64,000 nt of DNA from Chinchilla lanigera (Eukaryota > Chordata > Mammalia > Rodentia > Chinchillidae), in NCBI RefSeq assembly GCF_000276665.1, contig NW_004955517.1, positions 4,202,701-4,266,700 on the forward strand, written 5' to 3'. The notes under the pieces are model-generated. The model made no database searches, was not told where the DNA came from, and worked only from the letters and a program-made list of their open reading frames with translations. This document shows positions 32,805-43,444 of the stretch, piece after piece. How positions within the stretch are numbered: position 1 is the first letter of the stretch; every line of letters starts with the position of its first letter. The position numbers and the translations under genes are program-made.

Positions 32805-32900
32805 GGGTGGTGCGAAGACCCCAGGTCCCAGCTCTACCACTCCTGGGGCAGTGGCTTGGCTCTGTGAAGCTGTTTCCTCACTCTTCAGGTCCCTCCACTC
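32805..32900 (+). repeat. MIR fragment
   Basis: 'cccagctctaccactcctgg' then 'ggctctgtgaagctgtttcc' then 'tcactcttcaggtccc' follows MIR '..cccggctctgccacttactagctg..cctcagtttcctcatctg..'. Confidence 0.5.
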
Positions 32901-32904
32901 CACA

Positions 32905-33725
32905 AAGGAAAGCTAGTCCCTCCCTACAGGGACTGCAGGACACCAAGCATACACCCAGTGCTATGGCTGGGCTCGGCCTGGTGAAAGGTTACCACATATT
33001 TACCAACCATGACTGCCTTCCCACTCCCAACCCAACAAATGACAACCACTCTTTGCCAGTCCAGAAGACATCGGGCCGTGAGAGGGCTGAGATCACCGGA
33101 TGCCAGGCTGCCAGGAAATGCCCACCTTTATGCCCCATCAGTGCGCCTCAGGAAGTCAGCAGTCACCTAGACTGACAGAGGTCACACTCAGAGATGAACC
33201 GTACAAATCTGTTGTTACCCTTGATGAAATGTTGTGGAGGTAATGAACAAGGTAACAGATGGAAACAGCGGAGGGCAGAACTCCCACTTCAGTGACGGAG
33301 CAGCCCTGGAGGGCCGCCACTGAAGGCTCCTTTGAAGAACCGAACCTGTTGCTATGCTCTTAAGGGCCTTTCAGAATCCAAGCAATTTTTGACTCAAGGC
33401 AAAGATCGGCCTGGGCCACGGCTGCACAGGTTGGGTGCGTTGGGGACGCGGGGCCCTTAGCAAGTCACCTTTGCTCTTGGGCTCTCCAGAGAGCTGGGTG
33501 AGTCTGTCACATCTGCATCCTGTTTGGAGGTCCTCCCGGCCCGGTTCTGTCCCCCTGCCTCTTTTCCTGCCATAGGTACTGACCCCCAGTAAATGCCTTG
33601 CACCAGTAACTCACAGAGAGAGTGAGTTAGCACTGAACTAACTCACAGAGAGAGAGAGGGCTCTGGGGGAACCAGCAAATATATTCTTCATTTCAAGCAA
33701 GCCTTTCCCCTCCCCCCACCAAACC
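32905..33725. other. Unassigned tract
   Basis: 33455-33500 ('agcaagtcacctttgctctt') resembles a MIR piece. 33607-33656 contains 'aactcacagagagag' twice. Nothing else was recognised. Confidence 0.4.
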
Positions 33726-33727
<2 letters not shown>

Positions 33728-33767
<40 letters not shown>

Positions 33768-33776
33768 GTGTGTGTA
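33728..33776. repeat. (TG)n microsatellite
   Basis: About 24 TG units with one C interruption. It is followed directly by an ID-like remnant. Confidence 0.95.
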
Positions 33777-33833
33777 ACCCAGAGCCTTGTACATGCTAAC
33801 ACATGCTTTACCACTGAACTGCGGCCCCAGTCC
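33777..33833 (-). repeat. ID-like SINE remnant
   Basis: 'acccagagccttgtacatgc' and 'tttaccactgaactgcggcc' followed by 'ccag' is the reversed tRNA-like body of an ID/dID unit. Confidence 0.6.
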
Positions 33834-33834
33834 T

Positions 33835-35812
33835 TCCCTCGTAGACCAGCCAATCTGCCTTGCACGCCGCATGGTGTGCCAGCCCCATCAGCCCGTTTGT
33901 ACACCTCGTGCTTCCGCTGATGATTTCAAACTCTTGACTCAGGAAGCCCAGGTGCTCTGTCCAATTCTCACACACGTGTCTCATTTAATTCTCAGGACCA
34001 CCTGATAACAAGGGTACTTTTATGTTTAAAAACCAACAAGAGAAGGGGTGGAGGGAGATTGTTCCATCTCCAGGACACCACGCCTGCGTTAAACACTGCA
34101 ACCCAAAGGCAGCCAGCCTCAGAGTACAGATTCACACTCAGATGCTTCCTCGGACGGTGATCGGGACGTCGGCCTTACCCTGGGTTGGCACTTTTCACCT
34201 GGTTCCCAAACTCAACTACTCCAGGAAGCCTTTCCTAGTAAACTGCAAACCTGAGACCTGCAAGTCCTCTGGAATCCTACGTGTGAGTTTAAATGCAAAT
34301 AAACACATATTTATTCACTCTCGGCTATATAACTGCTCGAGCTGCCTCACGTGGCAGTCTCTGGCACTCGCACCAAGTCGTAAGCACCAGGACTGGAGGT
34401 GACTGCTTACGCAACACTCTGTGTCCCGCAGCCCTGAGCAGTGGACTTCCTGCCTCCCCATGCAACCAGCACACCGGGTCAGGCGCTCGCGTCCCGTGCT
34501 GAGCCCCAGCTCCCCGGGCCTGGCTGTGCGCCCTTTGTTTCTCCCAGTGTCACTGGAGCGTGGCAAACCCTGGCCCCGACGAAATCCACCCGAAATGAGT
34601 ACGTTTTTCAAAGGGTCAAAAATGTTCCAAACAAAATGCCAAAATGTGCAAAACTAAATGGAAGTTCACCTTGCAAGAATAACCGACCACCACCTAAAGG
34701 GATACACAATTCAAGCGTAGGTCCAGACAGCACATCCTGGGGAAGAGCTGCCCGCAGGGCGCTAACACAGAAGCCAGGGAAGGAAACCGCTCCACCAGAC
34801 ATACTTGCACCCACAGCTGCAAGAGGAAGAGGGCGGCTGTGACTGCCTAACAAATCAGAAGGCAAAACCTCAGTCGGAGCTCCTCTGACAAACACCAGAA
34901 ACACCTCTGATCCTCCTGGGAGACAAAGGAGAAAACACTGACCGTGGACGCAAGCCATCCTCGGGGTGTTGTCTGCAGGGAACCTCAAGTGAGAGTACAA
35001 GGAACTGCAAGACCTTGTGTACGGTGGAAGTCCTGCTCCTGGAACCCTGGAAGTGCTCCATCTGAGATTAGCCATGGATGAAGTTACACATTCCTAAATG
35101 TCACCAATATAGAGACACAGTCTAATCACGGCCCCAAGACAATCATCCCATAATTTCTACCTTGTGCATAAAAAGGTATTATTAAATGCCTAGATTCAAA
35201 TCCAAACTCTCCTTTATAACTAAATTTACTATGTTTTTAAAATGTGGATACAGGTGCTCCATTGCTAATGCCAGACTTAGCCCCAAGTCTTTTCCCAACC
35301 TCTTTCAAGAAGGATTCCAATATCCAAGTGAGCGTTAAGTCATCAGCCTAGAGGACTCGAGAACTAAATAAAACGGACAGAAGAAAGGAACACCGTGTCC
35401 TAGGAAGAGGAAAACAATACAGAGGGATTTCCAGTTTAGTCTGGCTGCTGAAACCATGGTTTTAGAAAAGGCTACAAATCCAAAAGTACTCCTGGGGCAG
35501 CGAACGACCCCCAAAGATAGAGGCGCTGTGAAGTGCCATTTGTAGAGGAGAATTTAGATGCTTGGTTAACTGAATAGTATGGGAACCGCATATTTCCTAA
35601 AAGGGAAAGAAACACATTCTTCCCTCGGAACTGAAAATTACAGCTCCACGGAAAACTGACTACTAATTCCAGGCCAATCCACAGCAACAGCTGTTATCAG
35701 TGCTTCTTTTACACGGAACCCATTTGGAAAAGTGTCCTGAGCTGCTGATGCTGGCCTTGCCGAAGGCTTCCAGCTTGGGACTACTGTCAATTATCCGCCC
35801 AGCTGTCTTCAG
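33835..35812. other. Unassigned tract
   Basis: 33960-34020 ('tctcatttaattctcaggac') looks like a MIR piece. The rest is unassigned. Open frames of 126, 133 and 155 codons around 34020-35075 overlap in different phases and strands and lack motifs. Confidence 0.4.
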
Positions 35813-35926
35813 CCATCACGATGATCTTTATACCTGACTTTCCAACGCTGGCTGCAAAGAGCCATGCAACTCTACGGAAAATAAAAACACCTCCCCGGCT
35901 CCATAACGACCCACTTTTCAGACCAG
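35813..35926 (+). CDS. Candidate internal exon, plus strand, unrecognised
   Basis: A pyrimidine-rich acceptor ('cgcccagctgtcttcag') precedes 114 bases ending at a good donor ('gaccag|gtgagac'). Two frames are closed. The third is open throughout, entering with two bases and leaving with one, so the exon would preserve frame. The peptide contains MIFIPDFPTLAA and KIKTPPRLHNDPLFRP. It lies in a repeat-free block next to the palindrome at 36189. No family was recognised; chance is quite possible. Confidence 0.22.
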
Positions 35927-36188
35927 GTGAGACATCACTGAAATTAGCCAGCAAGGCACCTTGAGTTTTGTTACACTTAAAAACAAATCCATTTATCTAC
36001 CAGAGAGGAGCTATTCATGCCACATGGAAAATTAAAGCAGGGAGAGAGATCCTTCCACTTAAAGACAATTTGGCTAACAGATCACATATGTTCAGCTTTG
36101 TCATCCTCTTGTCTTTATTCTGTTTTAAATTTTATTACCCTGGGGCATTCGCACCAAACAGAATCTTCTTGGTTGCTTAGGAATTAAT
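35927..36188. other. Repeat-free tract, possible conserved non-coding DNA
   Basis: Low-complexity-free unique sequence leading into the palindrome. No element was recognised. Confidence 0.35.
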
Positions 36189-36323
36189 CCGCCCCTGCTG
36201 TTTATTCCTCATTTGAGTCATAATCCTCCGTTTGTGACATCACAATTAGCCACTTGTGGTGATGATTATAATGTCATGAACAAAGGATTATGACTGGGAG
36301 TTGGAAACAAAACAGCAAGGGCA
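36189..36323. repeat. Imperfect palindrome / inverted repeat
   Basis: The 23-base arm at 36218-36240 matches the reverse complement of 36271-36293 at 19 of 23 positions. The centre has a perfect short palindrome, ccac-tt-gtgg (36250-36259). Similarity seems to extend outward: 'ctgctgttt' at 36196 faces 'aaacagca' near 36308. A transcript could fold into a long hairpin. Confidence 0.75.
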
Positions 36324-38704
36324 CTAACTGCTGGGCTAGGAAGTTCTTCTTTTCTAATAACCATGCCCAGGAATGGAGACTTGCAGGGTGGGAAAGAAGG
36401 GCAGGACAGGGAAGGCGAACTGGGCAGATTCACCTTTCAACAGAAAGGCCCATGAGACCTAACCCCAGCAGTTCCACCTGATGAATAAACATGGAATGCT
36501 TGGGAGCTACAGTTGCTCTCACCAGCCCGCTGTACCCAGAGCTTTGTCATGTTGAAAAGCTCACCAAACGCCAAATCCTTCACCCATACCCATTACTCTC
36601 AACGTTCAGCAGCATTTGCTTTCCAATTTTTGCACTTCTTGTTTCATGAACCATTGCAGAGTATAGTGTAGATATCATGTCCCTTCAACCTAAGGTACTG
36701 AGTGAATTTCTTAAAACAAGGACATTGTCCCATGTAAGGACAGAAAAATGATGAAATTCAGTAAACTGAACAATGACATGTGATCTAATTTACAGCCCAG
36801 CTCTGCATTTTCCCAATTATCCTCCTAATTTGGTTATGTTCTGTCTTCAGGCCAGCTCACCTTCTAACAATTAAGAAATTAACATTTTTTTTTCAACTTT
36901 CCTCCAAGGTCAATAACATTACAAAACTTGCGATCTTAAAAAATTCAGATCCAGAGCCTAGCAAGCACTCTACAAGAGCTATCTCTTCTAAACCCATGAA
37001 GACTCCATGGAGCCTGGGAATCCACAATCCACACTTCACGAAAAAAGGAATGAAGAGCTGCGTGCACAGAAGGAACACTCTGAAAGCGTATGGAGGTGAC
37101 ACGCAGTCTCCTCCTCCTCCCTGTGACAGCAGGTCTACAGACCTGAACTCAAGCCGGTCCTGGCAGGCAGTGTGACGTGAACGGACCACAGAGAACCAGC
37201 CAACCCTCAGGACAAACTAAAAGCTGATCGATCCCCCACTGTACATGAAGATGCAATTAAGAATGCTGACTGCGGGGTCAGAGCAGACTGTGACGGGTCA
37301 GCAACTGATCATTACAGAATATTCCAGTGTGCGCCTTCGCCCCGAGCAGGTTTTACGGCTGGGTGTGCAGTGGGCAGCTTCTGCGGCATTAACTGCGTGT
37401 TTAACAGATCCAGGAATGCCACTTATTCTAAATAGACAGTGAAGGTTTTAAATGCAAGAAAAGAAGCTTTTCACAAGCTAAAAGCTTTTAGGATGGGATG
37501 GACCTTAAATCGCCTATTTCACAGAGACAGAAATGGCTCCAGGGAAGCTTGAACATTATTATTATTTTTTTGAAGAACATAAAGATACAAGATTAACGCA
37601 ACTTGACTCAGAACTAAAGCTGTTCATCTACACTGGCTGTAGACAGGAATAAAAACTCATGACCTAAAAGCTAGGGCCTCATTGAAAATGATGATTTCGG
37701 AGCCCCTGGTCTCCCACGTATTAAACACATCCCAGGGAACCAGGGCTTCCGCAGGTACAGATTTCTCTGGCCCACCAGCTTGCACTAAGAGACAGCAAAC
37801 ACCCACCCAGTGACGCCAGTCACGGCATCACATCCGTACACCAGGATGAGCCACAGGACAAGTCCGCTCACCAGTGGGACCCCAGGCCCCGTAACAAGGC
37901 CTAATACCTCAATGCCTTCTTTGTGCTTCTGCTTCTCTTGGTTTTTCCCTGTAAGGATACTATGGAAAACTTCCTTCAAAAGCAGCCAATAGATCATGGC
38001 CATATTTTGCCACTATTTTTATAAGGCAAGATAACTGCCAATGTTTTTAAATCAGGACAGTTAAAGTCAAGGCGTTCACCTAAGCATCCAGACCTCTGGT
38101 TTCTCCTGAAATACACGGAGGTGCGAGGGAGCAGGACACCGGCTCCCTCCCCGACAGGCCAGCCCCTCTTCACCCGCCTGGCTTCACTCACAGCCTCCAC
38201 CCCTGCCAACACCTCGATATTATAGCTGTCTGTACAGGAACAGCTCCAAGAGGGAGAGGAGGCACTATGACAACCACGCAAGGACAAGTGCACATGAGGA
38301 GACCTTGGCTGCCCTACTTGGGTTACCTGTTTGGGCTCCGGCTTTGACTCTGTGCATCAGGTATGTCTTTGTTCTTTGGTGGCCCAACCACTTTGGTTTG
38401 CTACACTTACCAGTTTTGCACTGGGAGTGAGAGGATAGAGGGTCTAACATCTAATTAGTAAATTGCTTGAGGGGACAATGAAATTGAGAAAGAAAAAAAT
38501 GTTGCACTTGACGGGGCAGAGCAGGAAAAATCAGACACGCTGAAGCGGGTGAGGCATCCCAGGTTTTCCTTCACCTGGGGACTACCCTTGGCTTCTCATC
38601 AAATTCCATTAAACCCTGCGAACCTCAGATCAGCTCAGGTTTCATTATCTGAAATACAACAGGGAGACCCTAAGTCATAGGATGAAGGTTCTCCATGTAC
38701 TTAC
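36324..38704. other. Repeat-poor tract
   Basis: No gene or clear element was recognised. Weak minus-strand donor-like sites occur near 38326 and 38410, with no convincing exon. Confidence 0.4.
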
Positions 38705-38763
38705 CTGGGCCATTCTGAGACCTACAAGTCTAAGTCATGGTGGATGTGCTAAATTAGAGGGAC
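38705..38763 (-). other. Candidate non-coding or UTR exon
   Basis: On the minus strand a strong acceptor (tract 'ctgtatttgttttctct' then 'taaaag') and a near-perfect donor ('ggcccag|gtaagtac') bound 59 bases. All three frames contain stops, so it would be a 5' UTR, poison or non-coding RNA exon. It contains 'ccaccatgacttag', a good start context followed at once by a stop. It is on the same strand as the open segments at 41011 and 28414. Confidence 0.3.
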
Positions 38764-38769
38764 CTTTTA

Positions 38770-39545
38770 AGAGAAAACAAATACAGAGTTGTCTGAAACT
38801 GAGCAACTACTCAAAAACCTAGCATGCATCCCGTCCTCCTGATGTGCTGTCAAGATCTCCTCTTATAATGAGCCCGGCGCACAGTTGGGCTCCTTGCCAA
38901 ATGTGGCGGCCATTAGTTTGAGAACAGTTTGAAACGCTCCAGCTTTGGAGTCACATCATCAAAATCAATTAATGTAGCGTTTGGGAGCTGGTGTGCACAT
39001 CCATGCCCGAGGCAGCAGGCTTTCCAAACTATCCAATTTCACCGTGGCACAGTTTCCAAGCGCTTCCATCCGTCTCTGCAATCCCATCAGACTGCACCCC
39101 ATGAATACTGTCTCCCTCTCCTAGTCAGCTAAGCTTAATTTAGGGAGGACTGTCTTCACTGAAGAAGTAGAAAAAAAGGCATTATTCCAGCAAAGCTTTT
39201 AAGAAAGAAGAAGAAAAAAGGGGGAAGGTAATCTACCACAGAGATCCCAAACGGCCGGTGGGCGCTCAGAGCCATCCCAGAACTCCAGGGTGTGGGCTGC
39301 AATGTGAAAGACAACACCGGGTATTGCAGTGGGCATCTACTATTCTGGGTAACAAAAGCAGTTTTAGTCAAACAACGAATAGGAAATGGATATTAGGTTG
39401 TGTTGTTGTAAATAAGTACCAAACGGGCCGTATCTGTAACAGAACTGTGACTTTTTTGGATGTGTGGAATGGCAAGCGGAGAAATCTGAAAGCCAGGAAA
39501 GAAAATTCACATTGGGCTCTCAGCCAGAGAGCTTCTGCTGTTTGT
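38770..39545. other. Unassigned tract
   Basis: 38880-39120 is repeat-free with 'aaaatcaattaatgtagcg'. It is a possible conserved element, untested. Confidence 0.35.
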
Positions 39546-39548
39546 CCA

Positions 39549-39660
39549 TCTAAGGTGGAGTTACGGCTGCGTAGCCCAGGCTGGTCTCTAACGCAAAATC
39601 CTCTTGCCTCAGCCTCTCAAATACCTGAGGTGAAAGGTATATACCACCATGTCGGGCTCC
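39549..39660 (-). repeat. B1-type SINE
   Basis: 'tgcgtagcccaggctggtct', 'aaatcctcttgcctcagcct' and 'ataccaccatgtcgggc' are a reversed B1. Confidence 0.8.
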
Positions 39661-39841
39661 AGAGAACTTTTTATCAAGAAGTGGCTGGCTTATCGAGGGA
39701 TGCTCTGAGCTGAAGAGATCAAAGACTTGAGGACAGTAGAAAAAGCTACCATGGACTGCACTTCCTTCCAAATGACAGAATGATGAGGGGAAACAGCGGA
39801 AGGATAAACCTGCCAATTCCCACTTTCATCTGCTTCTTTTT

Positions 39842-39910
39842 GGAGGTACTGGGGATCAAATGTGCGATCCTACATGTGTTAAGCTAAGCGCTCTACCACT
39901 GAGCCACACT
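39842..39910 (-). repeat. ID-like SINE remnant
   Basis: 'ggtactggggatcaaatgtg' and 'aagcgctctaccactgagcc' form a reversed ID/dID tRNA-like body. Confidence 0.65.
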
Positions 39911-39911
39911 G

Positions 39912-41010
39912 TCACTTTTACCAATCCAATCACCCCGACTCCCCCCATGTATACCTCACCCACTCTGTATTCAGGCAACGATCCATGTAGTAAATAGCAA
40001 CAAGCAGACATCATCAAGCACACACCGACTCTTCCCTGGACCAAACGAACGGTTTTAAAAACCCATCCGGCTACCCCTTGGGTATTCAGAATAGTTTCTT
40101 AGGTGGTTTCAACACACACCTTCCCTTGGTTGTGAGGAAGGTAAACACCCACATGCCTGTGGCTTGCTTATGACCGGAGCCTCTCGCCCAGCCGGGCCCC
40201 TTACTTATGGCTGGTCTGTGCTATTTGTGTAATGATGATAAAGCATCCTAATCTACTCTACATCAAAACCCTGCTCAGCCTCTGCGCATACGTGTTGCCA
40301 AGCGCAGCGCCTGCCCCTCTGGGTATCCAGCTTCCCAAACAGTGTTCACACATTTTAATTCACGAGGGCGGGCTGCACACAAGCCACCTGCTGAAGCTCT
40401 ACCTGTCATTTCTCTGCCCTTCCAGACTCGCAGTGCAGCACACATTAGGGCTCTCCATCACTGATTTACAACCCAGGCGCTCTACGTCAAAAGTGACCGC
40501 CAGTTTTCCCGAATTTCTAACTTAAATACTGTCAAAGAAGCAAACACCCTACTGCTCTGGAACCCTGGGCATGTGAGAATTGGCTTGTTCTACATCAAAC
40601 TCAAGTTAAAAAATGGGAAGTCAGCACAATTTAGCTACTGAGGCATGGACAGGAAAGAAACTTTTAGACATATAACTAATAGATTTTAATCACAGGTACA
40701 TATCTACAGGTCCATTTGCATATATTATACTTAATAAGAAAAGAGTAAAAAAAAAGATATCTACAAGATGGACTAATTGTGTGTGCAAGTATGTGTGAGA
40801 GTGTGTGCTTGTGTGTGTAAGTACAAGAGTCACTTGACTTGCAAGAAGAGTACTCAGAAAACTTACTAATTGAGTAACATTTCCAAGTTTCTAATTTTCT
40901 AGAATATCTGACTAATGTTTAGTTAAGTAGGCAAAATGCCACCCAATCTCTTCACGGATAACAAAACTTAGAGAGTCTTTGTGGAGAAACGAAAAAAGTA
41001 AAATTTCAAC
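39912..41010. other. Unassigned tract
   Basis: TG-rich low-complexity patch at about 40779-40822. Otherwise nothing was recognised. Confidence 0.4.
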
Positions 41011-41133
41011 CTACAAGTTCTTCTTGAAAATGATCAAACATGTTTTCATCCCACTGGCAGGAACGGTCTATGAAACTGAGGTCAGAACTGTCTAATGATG
41101 GCCCATGCTGCAATGACAACAGACGCATGGCTC
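41011..41133 (-). CDS. Candidate internal coding exon of an unrecognised gene
   Basis: On the minus strand a strong acceptor ('tctttctcattgcttttag') opens a 123-base segment. It ends at 'cttgtag|gttgaa'; an alternative donor four bases earlier reads 'ctt|gtaggt'. Two frames have stops. The third is open throughout, entering with two bases and leaving with one. The peptide includes AMRLLSLQHGPSL, DSSDLSFIDR and QWDENMFDHFQEEL. It is acidic, Trp/Phe-containing and complex, and looks like a soluble domain rather than random translation. An ATG in fair context lies five bases into the exon, so a first coding exon is also possible. No repeat overlaps. Joining straight to 28414-28557 would give a stop with the longer end; the shorter end would keep frame. 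I do not know the protein. Confidence 0.4.
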
Positions 41134-41134
41134 C

Positions 41135-42735
41135 TAAAAGCAATGAGAAAGACATGAGTGTGTATACCGGGGAAGATGTTTATGACTGAGTAGCACGAAA
41201 AATGTTTTTATTTCGAACTGTGTACAGAAATATCATGTACCCACCGGCTAGCTGCAGACTATCGTAATCTTAAGGTTAACCTTGTGTGAATTAAAACATG
41301 CATATACCCTCAACACAGCACCCTGATTACTGGGAACCCAAGGCCAATACTGTATCCATCATGACAGGATATAAAGCATAATTCTGTATTTTAAAAGTAG
41401 CCCAAGAAAGTATAGGCACAGTTCAAGGAAGTCTCTGCACACAAATGGTAACAGTGATACCGTGAATGACAAGAATACAGGGCTGTTTCTGCTGGTGTGC
41501 TTTTTTTCCTCAACTTCTTTTACAATGAGCCATATCTTACCTGCATTATACAAGTAAATCACACTCAAATTCATCCTGTCTTTAACATGGCTTTGGTAGT
41601 AGAAATGAAACCATCTCAATAGTTATTTCCAGTAACAATACCCAAAGGTGTTGGTAAAGCTTATTTTTCATGATTTTTCCTAAACTTCATCATTCTGGCC
41701 TAACCTTCACCCACCACCCAAAGAAGAGCTATCCAGACCAGCAACAGAAAGGTATCACTCAGGAGAAAAAATTACACATATACATAAAACATCAGTGTGT
41801 GTGCACACGCAGAGATACAGAAACACCGGTACGTGTTTTATCAAGAACACTGCTTGCAATACATACCAGTTTATACTAGAAAAGAAATCATTATTCAAGA
41901 AATGTTAAGAGTTGATGCAAATTCATAGGGCACCAGCACTGAGTGACAGACATCTGCGGTAGGGTAATGTTAGGCTGTTTCTTGCTTTGTTGATTCAACA
42001 ATCAGCACTGAATGTCTTCTGTTCTAATTTATTTTAACTTCTGCTTAATTAAATGCATAAAAGAACTAATGTGTTGGATTTGGGGATTTAAAATGACTTT
42101 CACCCAGCTGTTTTTAAATGCACTAGGAAATTTCTTGAATATAATTGTTCTTTTAGAGGCAAAAAAGCAGTCTGTAACCATGACATTTGCACAGAGCGGG
42201 AATTATCACCTAGTGACACTGGATGACAACTTCTAAACAGTGACTCCCCACCCAGACTTTGGAAGATATTTCAGGGCTTTTCCAGCTACTACATGAGGTG
42301 ATATAAATATTGCAAACAGAAAAGGTCAAGATAAAATTCTTTTACATTCATTTTTTTTCAATTCAACTAACATGTACTCAAAAAATGTGTAACAGAACTA
42401 ACTTTGCTAAACAGAACAGAATCCAGGAGCACAGAAACTCTCATTTTTTTGGAGACCTGAGGGACTTTTTCCTTCTGCTCCATTCTTTTTTACATGGAGT
42501 ATTCATGGGGTCCCAGCATGTCTTTAAATGTGATACGTGTTAAACTCCAGAAGCACAGAAGATTGAGACAGAAACCACCATCAAGATCTATGTAGCCAGA
42601 ATTAACATGTGCGTCTGAGTCTGTGGGTTTTTCCCATGTACAGCCACATGGTTCTTTTTCCAACCCCACTGTGAAGGGGGAGTGGGGAAAGGAGAGGAGA
42701 CAGAGACAGAAACAAAGACAGAGTCAGATATTTGG
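41135..42735. other. Repeat-poor, AT-rich tract
   Basis: It contains an octamer-like 'gatgcaaattcat' near 41914 and a repeat-free block at 42005-42240 ('cttaattaaatgcataaaag'). Possible conserved non-coding DNA. No gene was recognised. Confidence 0.35.
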
Positions 42736-42737
42736 GG

Positions 42738-42812
42738 GGGTTACTGAGATTGAATCCAGGACCCCGAGAATCCTAAGTACACTCTCTACCATTGAGCTAT
42801 ACCTCGGGCCCC
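42738..42812 (-). repeat. ID-like SINE remnant
   Basis: 'ctgagattgaatccaggacc' and 'ctctaccattgagctatacc' form a reversed tRNA-like body. A purine-rich (GACAGA)n patch lies just left (about 42692-42726). Confidence 0.65.
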
Positions 42813-43039
42813 TCTACTACCACTGAACATAAGGGATTTACATTGTTCTTACTCCAAACTTCTTTGTCAATCAAGTGTTGTTTAGAGGTCTAAATTTAAA
42901 AGGACATGTAGGGATGTATTTTTTACTCAGTCTAATGTTCAATGCCAAGCTGGAACTCAGTAACAGCACTGAATTCCGCTATCTCTGATGTATCATTCTC
43001 ATTTTACCACTAAAAATACCTCAAGTAGGAGCTCAACTT

Positions 43040-43440
43040 CAGTTACTTTCTCAGTGCTGGGACAAGATACTCACAAGTTAGAGGGACAGTTTATCTTGGC
43101 TCACAGTTTGTGGTGGTTTCAGTCCATACTCTGCTGGTTCCAAGGCAGGGCAGCTTGGCAGTTTCTGGTGCAGCAGGCATAAGCCAGCATGGCCTTCCTT
43201 CCTCTTTCCCTTTTTATTCCATCCAGGCTGCAAGCCTATTGGCTGGTGCCATCCACACCCAGGATCGGCCTTCCCTCTTCTGTAAATCCAGCATCCACAC
43301 CCTGAACTGTGCTAAACCAATCAGGGAGCTAATCCAGTATCACAGAACTGGGATCGAATCACTGCTGAACATCTCATCTATGAGTGCATGAGGCTCTGAG
43401 GGGTTACCTAGGTATCACCCACGACAACCTCAAAGTTTCA
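43040..43440 (-). repeat. MaLR-type LTR, copy 3 of 3
   Basis: 'cagttactttctcagtgctg', 'gggacaagatactcacaagt', 'ttggctcacagtttgtggtg' and 'ggtttcagtccatactctgc' align with the copies at 20665 and 31688. It also carries 'aatcactgctgaacatctca' and 'gaggctctgaggggttacct'. Solo LTR. Confidence 0.6.
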
Positions 43441-43444
43441 ATCT

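Noticed and set aside
33480..33505. Strong donor 'gctgg|gtgagt'
   Set aside because: The only nearby acceptor would leave eight bases, and the site lies in a MIR-like piece.
34608..35075. 155-codon minus-strand open frame
   Set aside because: Three other frames overlap it. The Ser/Pro/Leu-rich peptide is typical of chance translation.
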